A DNA stretch of 64,000 nucleotides from Suillus spraguei (Eukaryota > Basidiomycota > Agaricomycetes > Boletales > Suillaceae), in the NCBI GenBank assembly GCA_016800925.1, contig JABCPU010000043.1, positions 186,001-250,000 on the forward strand, given 5' to 3'. How positions within the stretch are numbered: the stretch's first letter is position 1; each line of letters starts with the position of its first letter. The position numbers were made by a program, and so were the translations under genes. This document shows, one piece after another, positions 55,204 through 64,000 of this stretch. The notes under the pieces are model-generated. The model had not been told where the DNA came from, made no database searches, and was given only the letters and a program-made list of their open reading frames with translations.

Positions 55204-55464
55204 ACTGGGTTTTACCTGGAATCTCCTTCACTTAGGTCCCCAACCTAAGTTGTCTTGAATCATATCTAAGTCTAAACACTCCTTAGCCTTAGTCTCTATT
55301 CTCATAGAACCTCTTAGACTTGTCTTTGAGGCTGAACCCTTGATAGTACTCGGAATACATTCCTTGTACTTTCACCTTGTCCTCTGTTGGACATTGCAGA
55401 ACTTCCCAGCAGACTGTCTGTGTCCTTTAACTGTTGCTGGTGATGCCACCCCAGTTCGTAACAA

Positions 55465-55475
55465 AAGATTAAAGT
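55465..55475 (+). promoter_or_regulatory. Putative self-priming site of copy D
   Basis: AAGATTAAAGT, one base after the LTR end, is the perfect 11-nt complement of 55193-55203. It replaces a tRNA primer site: I see no TGG-type tRNA match here. Confidence 0.68.
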
Positions 55476-55590
55476 CTACCTGATCGTCGACTACCCAGTC
55501 CTCGACCCTGAACCCTGATAAGACCTAACGGACAGCAAGACAGCGCGTGTAGGCACTGAGACAGTATAACTCACAAGACGAATCACCATC

Positions 55591-56427
55591 ATGACAACCA
55601 CCAAAGAATTTGAATACAAAATTGGTCTTCCAACCAGTTTTGACGGAGATCACAACAACTCTCGCGAATTCATTCAATCATGCAACCTGTGCTTCGATAT
55701 CAATGAAAAGCTTTACACCACTGATAAGCAGAAGATCATTTTCATTACATCCTTCATGACCGAGAAAAACGCCAAATCTTGGAAAGAGCAATTCCTTGCT
55801 CATGCTCAGTCAACTGATACCTCTAGACAAAAAGTTGGTTACGGGACGTTGCAGGATTTTATCAAAAGTTTCAAAGAAGCCTTTGAACCAGTGGATACCA
55901 AAGGAACTGCACTAACAAAGCTTAGGGACCTCAAACAAGGAAGCGGTGATCTCCATACCTACATCGCCGACTTTGAGGCACTTGCAGCCAAGGCCCATAT
56001 CACTGATGATGCAACCAAGATTCAATTCTTCCAAGATGGCCTCAATCTGGGTATCCTTACCAAGCTTTTCGCACCACAAGATGTCTCAGAAGTATTCCGT
56101 GACATTGTAATGCACTGTGTTTCCATAAACAACTCCCACCACTGTCTTCAAGCGTTACGAGCATGTCATGCTCTGCAGCAGAAGAAGAACTATGGAAACG
56201 CGCATTACATACCTAATCGGGACTCCAATGCAATGCTCATAGATCGAATCTCCGATATGGAGAGATCTGAATGTATGAAAAAGGGGCAATGCTTCGGATG
56301 CAAGAAGACTGGACACCGTATTCATAATTGTCCAGAAAGAAAGAAGAAAACTCCGCTCCGTCAAACCAAGGTTAAAGACGAAGAAGAAGAAGACGAAACT
56401 GTGAGGCGGCTTGTAGAGGATTTTTGA
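55591..56427 (+). CDS. gag: Gag of copy D, intact, 278 aa
   Basis: ATG 55591 to GAT TTT TGA at 56425-56427. Translation identical to copy C. Knuckle CFGCKKTGHRIHNC and the acidic/basic tail are present. It starts 127 bp after the LTR, behind a leader with no upstream ATG of note. Confidence 0.93.
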   Translation: MTTTKEFEYKIGLPTSFDGDHNNSREFIQSCNLCFDINEKLYTTDKQKIIFITSFMTEKNAKSWKEQFLAHAQSTDTSRQKVGYGTLQDFIKSFKEAFEPVDTKGTALTKLRDLKQGSGDLHTYIADFEALAAKAHITDDATKIQFFQDGLNLGILTKLFAPQDVSEVFRDIVMHCVSINNSHHCLQALRACHALQQKKNYGNAHYIPNRDSNAMLIDRISDMERSECMKKGQCFGCKKTGHRIHNCPERKKKTPLRQTKVKDEEEEDETVRRLVEDF

Positions 56428-57635
56428 ATTGGGGAAACAAGGATTCAATGTGTGTTTCTCCCAATGTATTACTAAGACTTGTATGTGCTATAGGTGAAAG
56501 AAAAGAACTTCGTGTCCCTATCACCCTCCATTCGCATACTCACTTAAAATCTGTCGACACTACTGCCGTCATCGACTCTGGCGCAGCAGGAACATTTATT
56601 TCCGAGGAATTTGTGAAACTCCATCAGATCACACAGCGAAAACTCAAGACACCATTTCGAGTTACTACGACGGACGGAACTCTTATCAAAGGAGGGCCAA
56701 TCACACACTACTGTCTCCTAGTGGTCAAAATTGATGAATGAACCATGTATGGAAAATTCAATATCACTAAACTAGGAAGAAGAGATCAAATCCTTCTTGG
56801 GATTCTGTGGTTATGCACAATGAACCCAAGTATAGATTGGGCTGCTGAAACACTAGTCCTCCCTCGAACAATGAAATCAGATGAAATCGAAATTGACATG
56901 GATACTGATTGGAAGAAGAACGGATTGCCCCCGGCCTTCCACTGCCATCCTAAGAAATGGCAACACTCCCAACTTCCGAGATCCCTCATCATCCCTTCTA
57001 TTCCTAGAGATCCTGAACCGGAAGTATGAATACCGCGTACTACAGACCCCACTCCTCGTGTACAACTGCCACGAGCAGTATCACCGATTCCCCGTGCAGA
57101 GAAATGCAAGAACGAATCTGAACCCGAGTATCAGACCAGACAAAAACCTATTGAACAACGGCCAATAGAAGAACAGAAGTATGGGAAGAGAAAAGCGGAA
57201 GAAGTAATCCCTGGAAGAGATACAAACATACCAAAACTATCCAAGTTCTATGTTTCTCCGAAAACTCTTCAAAATACTCCTTCAGCCTCAATTGAACAAA
57301 TTCCCGATAAAGAAGACCCTGTGCCCTCGTTGATCCCAACAGAGGATGATGACCAATTCAACACTATGCAAGATGTATGGCACGCGCCAGAAGTGCGAGA
57401 AATTTCCTCTTACGAGCTTGGAGGAGAATTCCTTGTGGAATATGATATGGATGGGGTTAGTATGAGAATCATCGAAGAAGTATCCATGGATACACCCCTC
57501 ACACATGATGAAACTTTCTGACTTGAACAACTCCCGAACCACTCCACAAACTCTCTTCCCCCTCCGAAATATAGCAATAAAGCTCAGGAATTCGCTACAG
57601 ACGAAAAGGAAAAGAAAAAGAAATCCTTTGAAGAA
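56424..57635 (+). pseudogene. pol: Protease and linker of copy D
   Basis: The -1 frame reads NWGNKDSMCVSP and VIDSGAAGTFISEEF. TGA at 56739-56741 (CGA in copies A and B), TGA at 57027-57029, then an open linker to DETF and TGA at 57519-57521 (CGA in copies A-C). The linker contains QDVWHAPEVREISSYELGG. Protease active site intact; stops block expression. Confidence 0.88.
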
Positions 57636-60031
57636 TTGGTCCCGGAATATCTGCATGATTTTGCGGAAGTCTTTGCTAAAGATGGACTAAACAAACTACC
57701 CCCCGAGTGCCCTGGTATTGATCATCAGATTGATACTAAACCCAGTTTTATTCCCTGCACGTCTAAGGTTTACCCGCTATCGGAAAAAGAACGCACTACC
57801 GTCAAAACGTTTATCGATGAAAATGTTGCGAAGGGTTCATCTCAGAATCGAAGTCACCCCAAGCCAGTGGCTTCTTCTTTGTGGGAAAGAAGAGTGGAGA
57901 ATTGCGTCCCTGTCAGGATTATTGCTACATCAATGATTGGACAGTCAAGAACACTTATCCACTCCCACTTTCTATTTCCCTCGTTGCACGCCTTCATAAT
58001 GCACAGTTCTTTATGAAAATGGATATTTGGTCCGGTTATAACAATATTCGCATCCATCCCGATGATTGCTGGAAAGCTGCTTTTACTACAGAATTCGGCC
58101 TCTTTGAACCAAATGTCATGTTCTTTGGCCTTTGCAATTCCCCAGCAACTTTCCAAGCATACATGAATCGTACCTTCCAACAAGAAATCAATGAAGGATG
58201 GATGGTTATCTACATGGATGATATCCTGATTTTCTCCACAACTATGGCAGAACATTGCGAACGGACAAGACGGGTTTTGATGAAAATACAACAGGAACAT
58301 TTGTTCTTGAAACCGGAGAAATGCACTTTCGATGCAGAAGAAGTGGAATACCTCGGAATGATAATTCTGCCCAGACAAGTTGCTATGGACACCGCCAAAA
58401 CCAAAGGACTCGCCGAATGGCCAATCCCGAAATCTGTAAGAGATGTTCGGTCATTCCTTGGCTTTTGCAACTTCTACCGAACGTTCATCTCCCACTACTC
58501 TGACATTGCTCAACCCCTTATCGAATTAACGAAGAAAGATAAGGCCTTTGATTGGTCGACCAAATGTATGGACACCTTCGATGAATTGAAACGACGCTTC
58601 ACATCCCAACCGGTACTCCATAACCCTGATCCTTCTCAACAATTTGCTATTGCTACTGACACTTCGCTTGTAGCAACTGGCGGAGTTCTCTTACAGACCG
58701 ATGAGAATGGTGTTTATCATCCATGCCCATATCTCTCCCAGTCTTTGAACCCTGCAGAACGCAATTACCAAATCTTTGATTGGGAACTCCTTGCCATGAT
58801 CAGGGCATTGAATGAATGGCGTCATTATCTTGAAGGAAACCCTCACCCCGTCCTGGTATTCACTGATCACAAGAATCTTCTATACTTTAGGAGTGCCCAG
58901 AAGCTTACCCATCGACAAGCACGTTGGCAACTGATTTTGTCTATTTACGACCTTGAACTATATCACGTTGCAGGTACTAAATTGGCAGTACCTGATGCAC
59001 TATCTTGCCGACCTGACTACAATTCCGGCAAAGATGATAACGAAGACCAGACCCTCCTCCCTGATGCTCTATTCATTCGACTTATTGACACCGACTTAAA
59101 GGATGTTTTATCATCCTCTGACCCCCTCGACGACCTTGTCTTCAAAACTGCATCCGAAACACTTGATGGCACGTGTCTTCCCCCTATGAAGTCGGCACTC
59201 TCCAATTGGAAAATTGAGGAGAACGTCCTCTATTTTAAGAATCGTGCCTATATCCCCCCAGCACATCGTCCCGACATCCTGAAACAGTATCATGATCATC
59301 CCACTGCGGGACATCCCGGTAGATTCAAGACTGAAGAACTCGTCAAAAGAGAAGCCTGGTGGCCCACTATGGGTTCCTATATTCGGAAATACGTCGAGGG
59401 TTGCACCCTTTGTCAGCAAATGAAAGCGGATACGCATCCTGTTCGACCTCTGCTTGCCCTGATTCCCTCATCTGTGACTCGCCCTTTCTCTCAGGTCTCT
59501 GTTGATCTTATTACTGACCTCCCCATCTCTGGAGGCTTTGACAGCATCATGGTCGTGGTAGACCATGGCCTTATGAAGGGGGTAATTATTATCCCTTGTC
59601 TGAAAACCATTACTTCCGAAGGCATTGCTAAACTATTCTTGAAACACGTTTACCGTCGATTTGGACTCCATGACAAAATCATTTCGGATCGAGGCCTGCA
59701 ATTCTTGTCTCGCTTCTCTAAGGAGCTTGCCCGACTTCTCGACTATGTCATCGCCCCATCAACGGCTTATCACCCTCAGACTTATGGTCAAACTGAGAGC
59801 CTTAATCAAGAACTTGAAACATATCTACATATCTATTGCCGCAACAACCCTGAAGATTGGATAGAACACCTACCAATCGCCGAATTTGTCCATAACAATC
59901 GAAAACATGATGCAAGGAATGCATCACCCTTCTATCTGATGGGATACGAACTACGTGCTATCCCTCATCTAATCCCCGACTCATCTGTTCCTGCGGCAGA
60001 AGATAAGAGAAGAAGCAATCACCTGCCATAA
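57636..60031 (+). pseudogene. pol: Reverse transcriptase, RNase H and integrase of copy D (716-codon open frame)
   Basis: The RT start (57636-57836) is split by a one-base deletion at ~57836. The frame 57881-60031 then runs 716 codons: FMKMDIWSGYNNIRIHPDDC, IYMDDILIFSTTMAEHC, FLGFCNFYRTFISHYSD, RNase H FAIATDTSLVATGGVLL, the HHCC part HDHPTAGHPGRFKTEEL and EGCTLCQQMK, and the integrase core VDLITDLPISGGFDS, SDRGLQF and SLNQELETYL. Changes from the consensus include DGQTE to YGQTE. The 23-bp deletion at ~60003 ends the frame. This is the longest open pol segment in the window. Confidence 0.92.
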
Positions 60032-60509
60032 CATCGCGATGCAGACAATGGCCGAACGATCCCAAGGAGAGAAGTACATTCCATGGAAGATCAGAGATAA
60101 GGTTTGGCTATCTGCCACTAATCTTAGGATCAAACTCCCATCGCGGAAACTTGCGCCAAAGCGATACGGACCTTTCCCAATCATAGATGTCTTATCACCC
60201 ATCACATTCACGCTCAAACTTCCTCCACAATGGAAAATTCATCCCACTTTCCATGCTTCTGTCTTATCATCCTATAGCGAAACAGATGTACATGGCCCGA
60301 ACTTCCCCGAACCACCACCTGACGTAATCGAAGAAGAAGAAGAATATGAAGTAGAAGCAATTATTTCTCACAAAGGAACCGGCATTTGTCGACGCTATCT
60401 TGTTTCCTGGAAAGGATACTCATTGGGAGATAACGAGTGGCTCCCAGAAAAGAACTTGAAGAACTCAGCTCGAATTCTGAATGCTTATAAGAAGCAACAC
60501 TCCCTCTGA
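60032..60509 (+). pseudogene. pol: Integrase C-terminus and chromodomain of copy D
   Basis: 60039-60509 gives MQTMAERSQGEKYIPWKIRD, the GPFPI and KIHPTFHASVLSSY linker, an EEEEE tract, and a complete chromodomain [32 protein letters not shown]. It is out of frame with the upstream integrase because of the 23-bp loss. Confidence 0.88.
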
Positions 60510-60564
60510 TTATTCTTCAGTCAATCAAATCACACAAGCACTTGATCAACTAACACCATTCAAA

Positions 60565-61975
60565 ATGTCTTTCCCCACTGCCTACATCACCCCCGTCACT
60601 ATTGCCAACAATGACTCCGACTCTGATGCAGAAAACTACGGAACCCTTGCCACTGAAATCGACAACACTTCCTATATTGAAGCCGCCCTTCTATGTGAAG
60701 GACATGCTCTCGAGATTGAGAGAATCCTCACCGAAAGGGGTGCCTTCCCCGCTTTACTCCTTGTCAACATCATCCATACCGCCGCCCTCATCGAAACTAC
60801 CATCAATGAGACCGCAGAAATCACATATCACCAGCATATCTTACATCTACAAAAATGCATTCGTTCTTACGCTATGCTGTGGCGCTATTCACATCGTGGC
60901 CAAACGTCGAGCAGGTGTTGCTCGACCTCCCACTCCGCAAAGAGATACGGATTCACTTCCAGTCCCTCCACCCTCTTCTTCGCGCATTTATTCTAACATT
61001 GATGCCTTTGCTGGCCTATACATTGCAGTTCAAGAAATTGGACAACTCACCAACGCGGTCATCAAAACTATCCAGCAATCGGTCGTTGAAAGAAGAACAG
61101 CCAGAAATTTAGTTGAAGAAGCCATCACCGATCTACGACAAACACAAATAGACCTCACTTCCCCATGAACCCCATCTCCCATTGAGAAACCAACTTCATC
61201 GCCCTCTGCCACAGTCACTTACGATCATCCCACATGGTTATATGAACCTTGCACAGAAAAACAGTGTGAGGCCGCGAAAATATTAGGAGTCCCTGTCGCT
61301 GAGCTGGTGACACTTGGCCCCTGACTTCGTGACCTCCATATTCACCCTCCAATGTCCATCCTGTTGTCATTCGGTCCAAAGGACCCTGTCTCACCAGTCT
61401 TAGTAAAAGACTTCGGCATAATGTCCCCTTCCTCTGCTGACGAACTCCTTGTGGTTGCTGGGCGAGCTACTACCCCTAATCTCCCAACGTCGGCATACAC
61501 CCTTACCACTAAACAGCAGATGCAGCTCAGGCGTGACAATGCTTTTGCCCTAAGTTGTATGGCGCGACGAAAAGGAAAGAAGCGCACCAGATCCACTAGT
61601 CCCAAGCCCATCATCTCACCATCGCCATTACGCAAGTCCACCTCTAATCCTGATGAAAACATGAAATGCTGCGTCTGTGGACTACTTGGGCATCGTCAGA
61701 AGAACTGCATGGAATATCAGTGTAGGGTTTGCAGATATTGGTCGCCTACCCACCTATCTATCTATTGTCCTCAACGAGTCGGGACTCCCCCCTTCACGTT
61801 AACCTGGAAGGATGACGGGTTCTACAACGCACTTCGTTCTTGGGAACGACAGCTTGACGATGAACGAACTCGAGCAGCAGAAAGGCGGGATTCTAAACGA
61901 CGTGCTGGTGCTGAAGAAGCCGCATACATGAGGAGACAAGTAAAGTTGGTGACTTTACATGTAAAACGGGGGTAA
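60565..61975 (+). pseudogene. Third ORF of copy D, broken and mosaic
   Basis: ATG 60565 (MSFPTAYITPVT), 55 bp after the pol stop. A ~38-bp deletion at ~60880 shifts the frame; TGA at 61166-61168 and 61322-61324 both replace CGA found in copies B and C. 61352-61975 carries CCVCGLLGHRQKNC and the second cluster CRVCRYWSPTHLSIYC. The N-terminal half resembles copies B and C, the C-terminal half (WSPTHLSIYCPQRVGTP, ALRSWERQLDDERT) resembles copy A. The acidic tail is lost in a ~80-bp deletion before the PPT. Confidence 0.83.
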
Positions 61976-62092
61976 TGTTACAATTGTACGTACCCCTATT
62001 CATTTCTGTCTCATCTCTCTCTTGTATATTACATAACATGACTCTGACTCATATGCTCAATGCATCTGTACTTTAGTTGCCTTCCTTCTTTG
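61976..62092 (+). repeat. 3' LTR of copy D, truncated to ~117 bp
   Basis: It starts TGTTACAATTG after the PPT AACGGGGGTAA and matches other LTRs up to ccttccttctttg, then unrelated sequence begins. Confidence 0.85.
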
Positions 62093-62220
62093 TGGAACGT
62101 CTTATGAGCTTAGACAGATGCATTTGGACAAGAAACAAGAGAGATAAATGTTTGGTTGTGACAAAGGCTTTTGTCACTTCCATTGTCACCTGCCGTCCAC
62201 TGCCGCAGCGGAGTTTTAAC
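62093..62220. other. Short spacer, no gene
   Basis: Contains a small perfect hairpin GTGACAAAGGCTTTTGTCAC at about 62157-62176, possibly part of an element end. Nothing else seen. Confidence 0.35.
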
Positions 62221-63139
62221 TCAATGTGTTAGTGGCAATGCGTCTACTTGCTGCACAGATGGTGCGCACTTGAGTCGGTGGGTAGCAGAAAGGTCTTCAA
62301 GATCCCACCAAAGAAGCTTGCATTCAGGCTGCCATTTGTGATACCTTGACTGGTGTTCATGCGTCGTTTTGAACCATATATTCGCAATCCTGTATTTGTC
62401 TGAACCAATAGAGTCAACAACTGAAATCCACTCAGGAACTGACCCTCTGATCCCTTCAATATTTCTGTATTCAGTATCAAGGGGGCCATCAGCCAAAACA
62501 AAGGATGGAGGAATAGGATCACCAGCTGCCGAAACACATTCAATTATCGTGACCAGCTCTGAATTATCACTGTGGATATGATAGCGTTCTCGGTTGTGTT
62601 TTGAGAAGATAAATTTTGAATTGTCTCCCTTTTGGCCACCTCCCATCTGACACCCCTTCTCGTCAACATTCCAGTTGTGTTCTGGTAGAATTCCCTCATG
62701 CTTCTCGTCCATGATCTTGCGCATATCAAAATACTCCGTGATTGTTGCCTTATTGAAATTTTGCATGCGTTTCGGATCCAGGCCTTGGGGTTTCGCAATG
62801 ATGATTTCTGCATGATGAGAAAGGAGGCGGTGGACCCAATTCCAGCCAGGGTAAACTTTCACCATCTCCAGTATTTGAGCGTGGAATTTTCAAGGATGTA
62901 AAGGGGTTGCTGAATTTGAGTTATGGTGGCACCAGTCCACCAGTACTCTTTCTTTGGATTCGTTGAGGAATGAGTGTTGAGTATGGCGTTTGCCTGCTGC
63001 ACGATCTCGCATGGTCTGTGGGGGTACCTGAAAGAAAATTGAGTTGCAACAAAATTGTTGAGGGAGTGCTTACATTATGAGCTATGGCAGCACTGCGAAA
63101 ACTGGCACCAGCAGGCATGTTGCCATTAGGGATTGGCAC
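62221..63139 (-). pseudogene. pogo-like (CENP-B/DDE_1) transposase, partial
   Basis: From ~63139 the minus strand reads IPNGNMPAGASFRSAAIAHN, then after a likely intron VPPQTMRDRA and VLVDWCHHNSN (psq-type HTH region), a stop after PLHP, and VKVYPGWNWVHRLLSHH. The DDE part starts NWNVDEKGCQMGGGQKGDNS with the first catalytic Asp, then SELVTIIECVSAAGDPIPPS and FVLADGPLDTEY. The expected GHxSH-type second Asp region is not recognisable before the stop at 62221. Pogo-type enzymes cut and paste at TA. Fragment only. Confidence 0.82.
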
Positions 63140-63480
63140 GGGTAAACCTGCGGGTGTCGAAGGTCAGACCCATACCCATACCCGCCAGTTACCCATACTG
63201 GTACACCCAAGGGTACTGACAGGTACAGGTCTCACGACAGGTACTGATGGGTAGCAGCAGGTATGCACCGGGTATGCAGGTACTTGATGGGTATGACATT
63301 AGAATACGCTGTAGATACATAGGTCAAGTTAATGAAATATCATCCCAACCATCCTCAAGATCAGCCTCTTCTCCCTCAAGGTACAAGCCCTTTGCCAGTA
63401 CTTAACGCATATGCCCAGCGCACGTCAGCAAATGCTGATGTGGCTTGAACATATGCGAACGACACCTGAAGGCGCCAGAA
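63140..63480. repeat. Simple repeat region
   Basis: Words ggtatgg/gggtatgcaggtac and cccatacccatacccg recur at 63165-63290. No gene. Confidence 0.5.
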
Positions 63481-63499
63481 TGAGGAGTGGAGGTACAGG

Positions 63500-63860
63500 C
63501 AAGAGCAGACCCAAGCAGATAAGCTCAGGCAAGTGAAAACAAGTGCAGGCAAGCACATGAATACAGAGGAGTCCAGACGAGGCTATGTGAGTCTAAATGA
63601 GTGTATGCAAGCACAGACAAGTCCAGACGAATACAGACGAGTCCATGCAAGTCCAAATGAGCATAGGCAAGCACAGACAAATGCATGCAAGTCCAGGCAG
63701 GTCCAAACGAGTGCAGGCAAGCACAAACGAATGCAGGCAAGTCCAGGCAAGTCCACAGGCAAGCACAGACAAATGCAGGCAAATCCAAACGAGCACAAGG
63801 AAGCATAAATGAATGCAGGTGAGTTCAGACAAGTCCAGAAGAGTACAGGAATGTTCTGAG
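63500..63860. repeat. Minisatellite with a ~10-bp core
   Basis: Repeats of gcaagcacagacaa, gtccagacgagt and gtccaggcaa in irregular order. It produces open Cys-rich frames on the minus strand and Ser/Lys/Gln-rich frames on the plus strand that are artefacts of the repeat. Confidence 0.7.
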
Positions 63861-64000
63861 AAGTGGAAGCCTTGGAAGTAGAGCATGGTGGTCTAGCTTT
63901 CCATACTAGCAGTAAGTGTAGTTTGATGCGCACTCAGCGTGTCGAGCGGACTGCGAAATCGGCCAGTGTGACTACACCGTGACTTTCCGTTACAATTATG
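63861..64000. other. Window end, no gene seen
   Basis: Nothing recognisable apart from GTTACAATTATG at the very end, which faintly resembles an LTR start. Confidence 0.4.

Larger units (their letters stand above)
54831..55463 (+). repeat. 5' LTR of copy D (633 bp), chimeric
   Basis: It starts TGTTACAGTCG and ends CAGTTCGTAACA. Its U3 half is diverged from the other copies and carries a 110-bp MITE. From 55360 to the end it equals the 5' LTR of copy C inverted. Promoter core TATATAAG at 55159-55166. Confidence 0.9.
54831..62092 (+). mobile_element. Ty3/Gypsy chromovirus copy D, 3' LTR truncated
   Basis: 5' LTR at 54831-55463, then gag, protease, RT-RNase H-integrase, chromodomain and third ORF, PPT, and a 3' LTR cut at ~62092. 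The left flank is GTTTG; no right TSD exists because of the cut. Gag is intact; pol has TGA codons, a one-base deletion (~57836) and the 23-bp deletion shared with copy C. Confidence 0.92.

Noticed and set aside
63525..63933. Minus-strand Cys/Leu-rich frames of ~90-116 codons
   Set aside because: Products of the ~10-bp minisatellite; the plus strand is open as well.
1..64000. tRNA, rRNA or other structured RNA genes
   Set aside because: I looked for cloverleaf-type A/B boxes and rRNA words and recognised none. A covariance-model scan was not possible.
63988..64000. Start of another chromovirus LTR at the window end
   Set aside because: GTTACAATTATG resembles the LTR start, but the preceding base is C and not T, and no further sequence is available.

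Overview
The window comes from a fungal nuclear genome, almost certainly an Agaricomycete (mushroom-forming basidiomycete). Supporting signs are very short GT-AG introns (45-70 bp), a polyporopepsin-type aspartic peptidase, chromodomain Ty3/Gypsy elements, and a KDZ transposon that carries a TET/JBP dioxygenase. I cannot name the species. Only the first ~3.7 kb holds ordinary host sequence: the tail of a coiled-coil (bZIP-like) gene at 2-61 and a six-exon aspartic peptidase at 2266-3720. The rest is a nested transposon graveyard.

Layout. 4940-13008: chromovirus copy A (+), TSD GTAGC, with a solo LTR of a second family inside its gag zinc knuckle. 13287-14306: a Ty1/Copia 3' end (-). 15147-23773: a DDE transposon with TIRs, into which complete chromovirus copy B (-, 15749-23372, TSD TCAGC) inserted. 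23917-24834: one solo LTR nested in another in opposite orientation. 25102-31640: second-family LTRs, a broken gag, and a Zn2Cys6-like gene (26198-28218) split by a 769-bp solo LTR with TSD GTGGG. 31843-39157: chromovirus copy C (-), TSD CCATG, inside a Copia pol gene. 39668-54699: a 15,032-bp KDZ DNA transposon, TSD GTTCAAGG, inside the same Copia gene. 54831-62092: chromovirus copy D (+), its 3' LTR cut off. 62221-63140: a pogo-like transposase (-). 63.1-63.9 kb: simple and tandem repeats.

The most interesting unit is the KDZ element. Removing it and one TSD copy restores an uninterrupted Copia reverse-transcriptase frame, which fixes both ends. It has ~0.5-kb repeat-built terminal inverted repeats and inner satellite arrays. 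Its genes are an intact six-exon 585-aa zinc-cluster gene (-), an intact 305-aa acidic-repeat gene (+), a decayed CxC2/KDZ transposase (+), an intact 246-aa gene of unknown function (+) and a TET/JBP-family dioxygenase (-) whose catalytic segment is open.

The four chromovirus copies share one plan: 476-bp LTR; gag with CCHC knuckle; a -1 shift site at the gag stop; PR-RT-RNaseH-INT-chromodomain; then a separate third ORF with two zinc knuckles, intact in copy B. The sequence just inside the 5' LTR is complementary to the predicted transcript start, pointing to Tf1/sushi-type self-priming.

Nearly every premature stop in these elements is CGA to TGA, and 7 of 8 differences between the two LTRs of copy B are CpG to TpG/CpA. 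This is the expected mark of 5-methylcytosine deamination, in a region that also holds a gene of the 5mC-oxidase family. Copies C and D face each other across the KDZ element and share a 1,734-bp inverted tract that looks identical, suggesting recent gene conversion.
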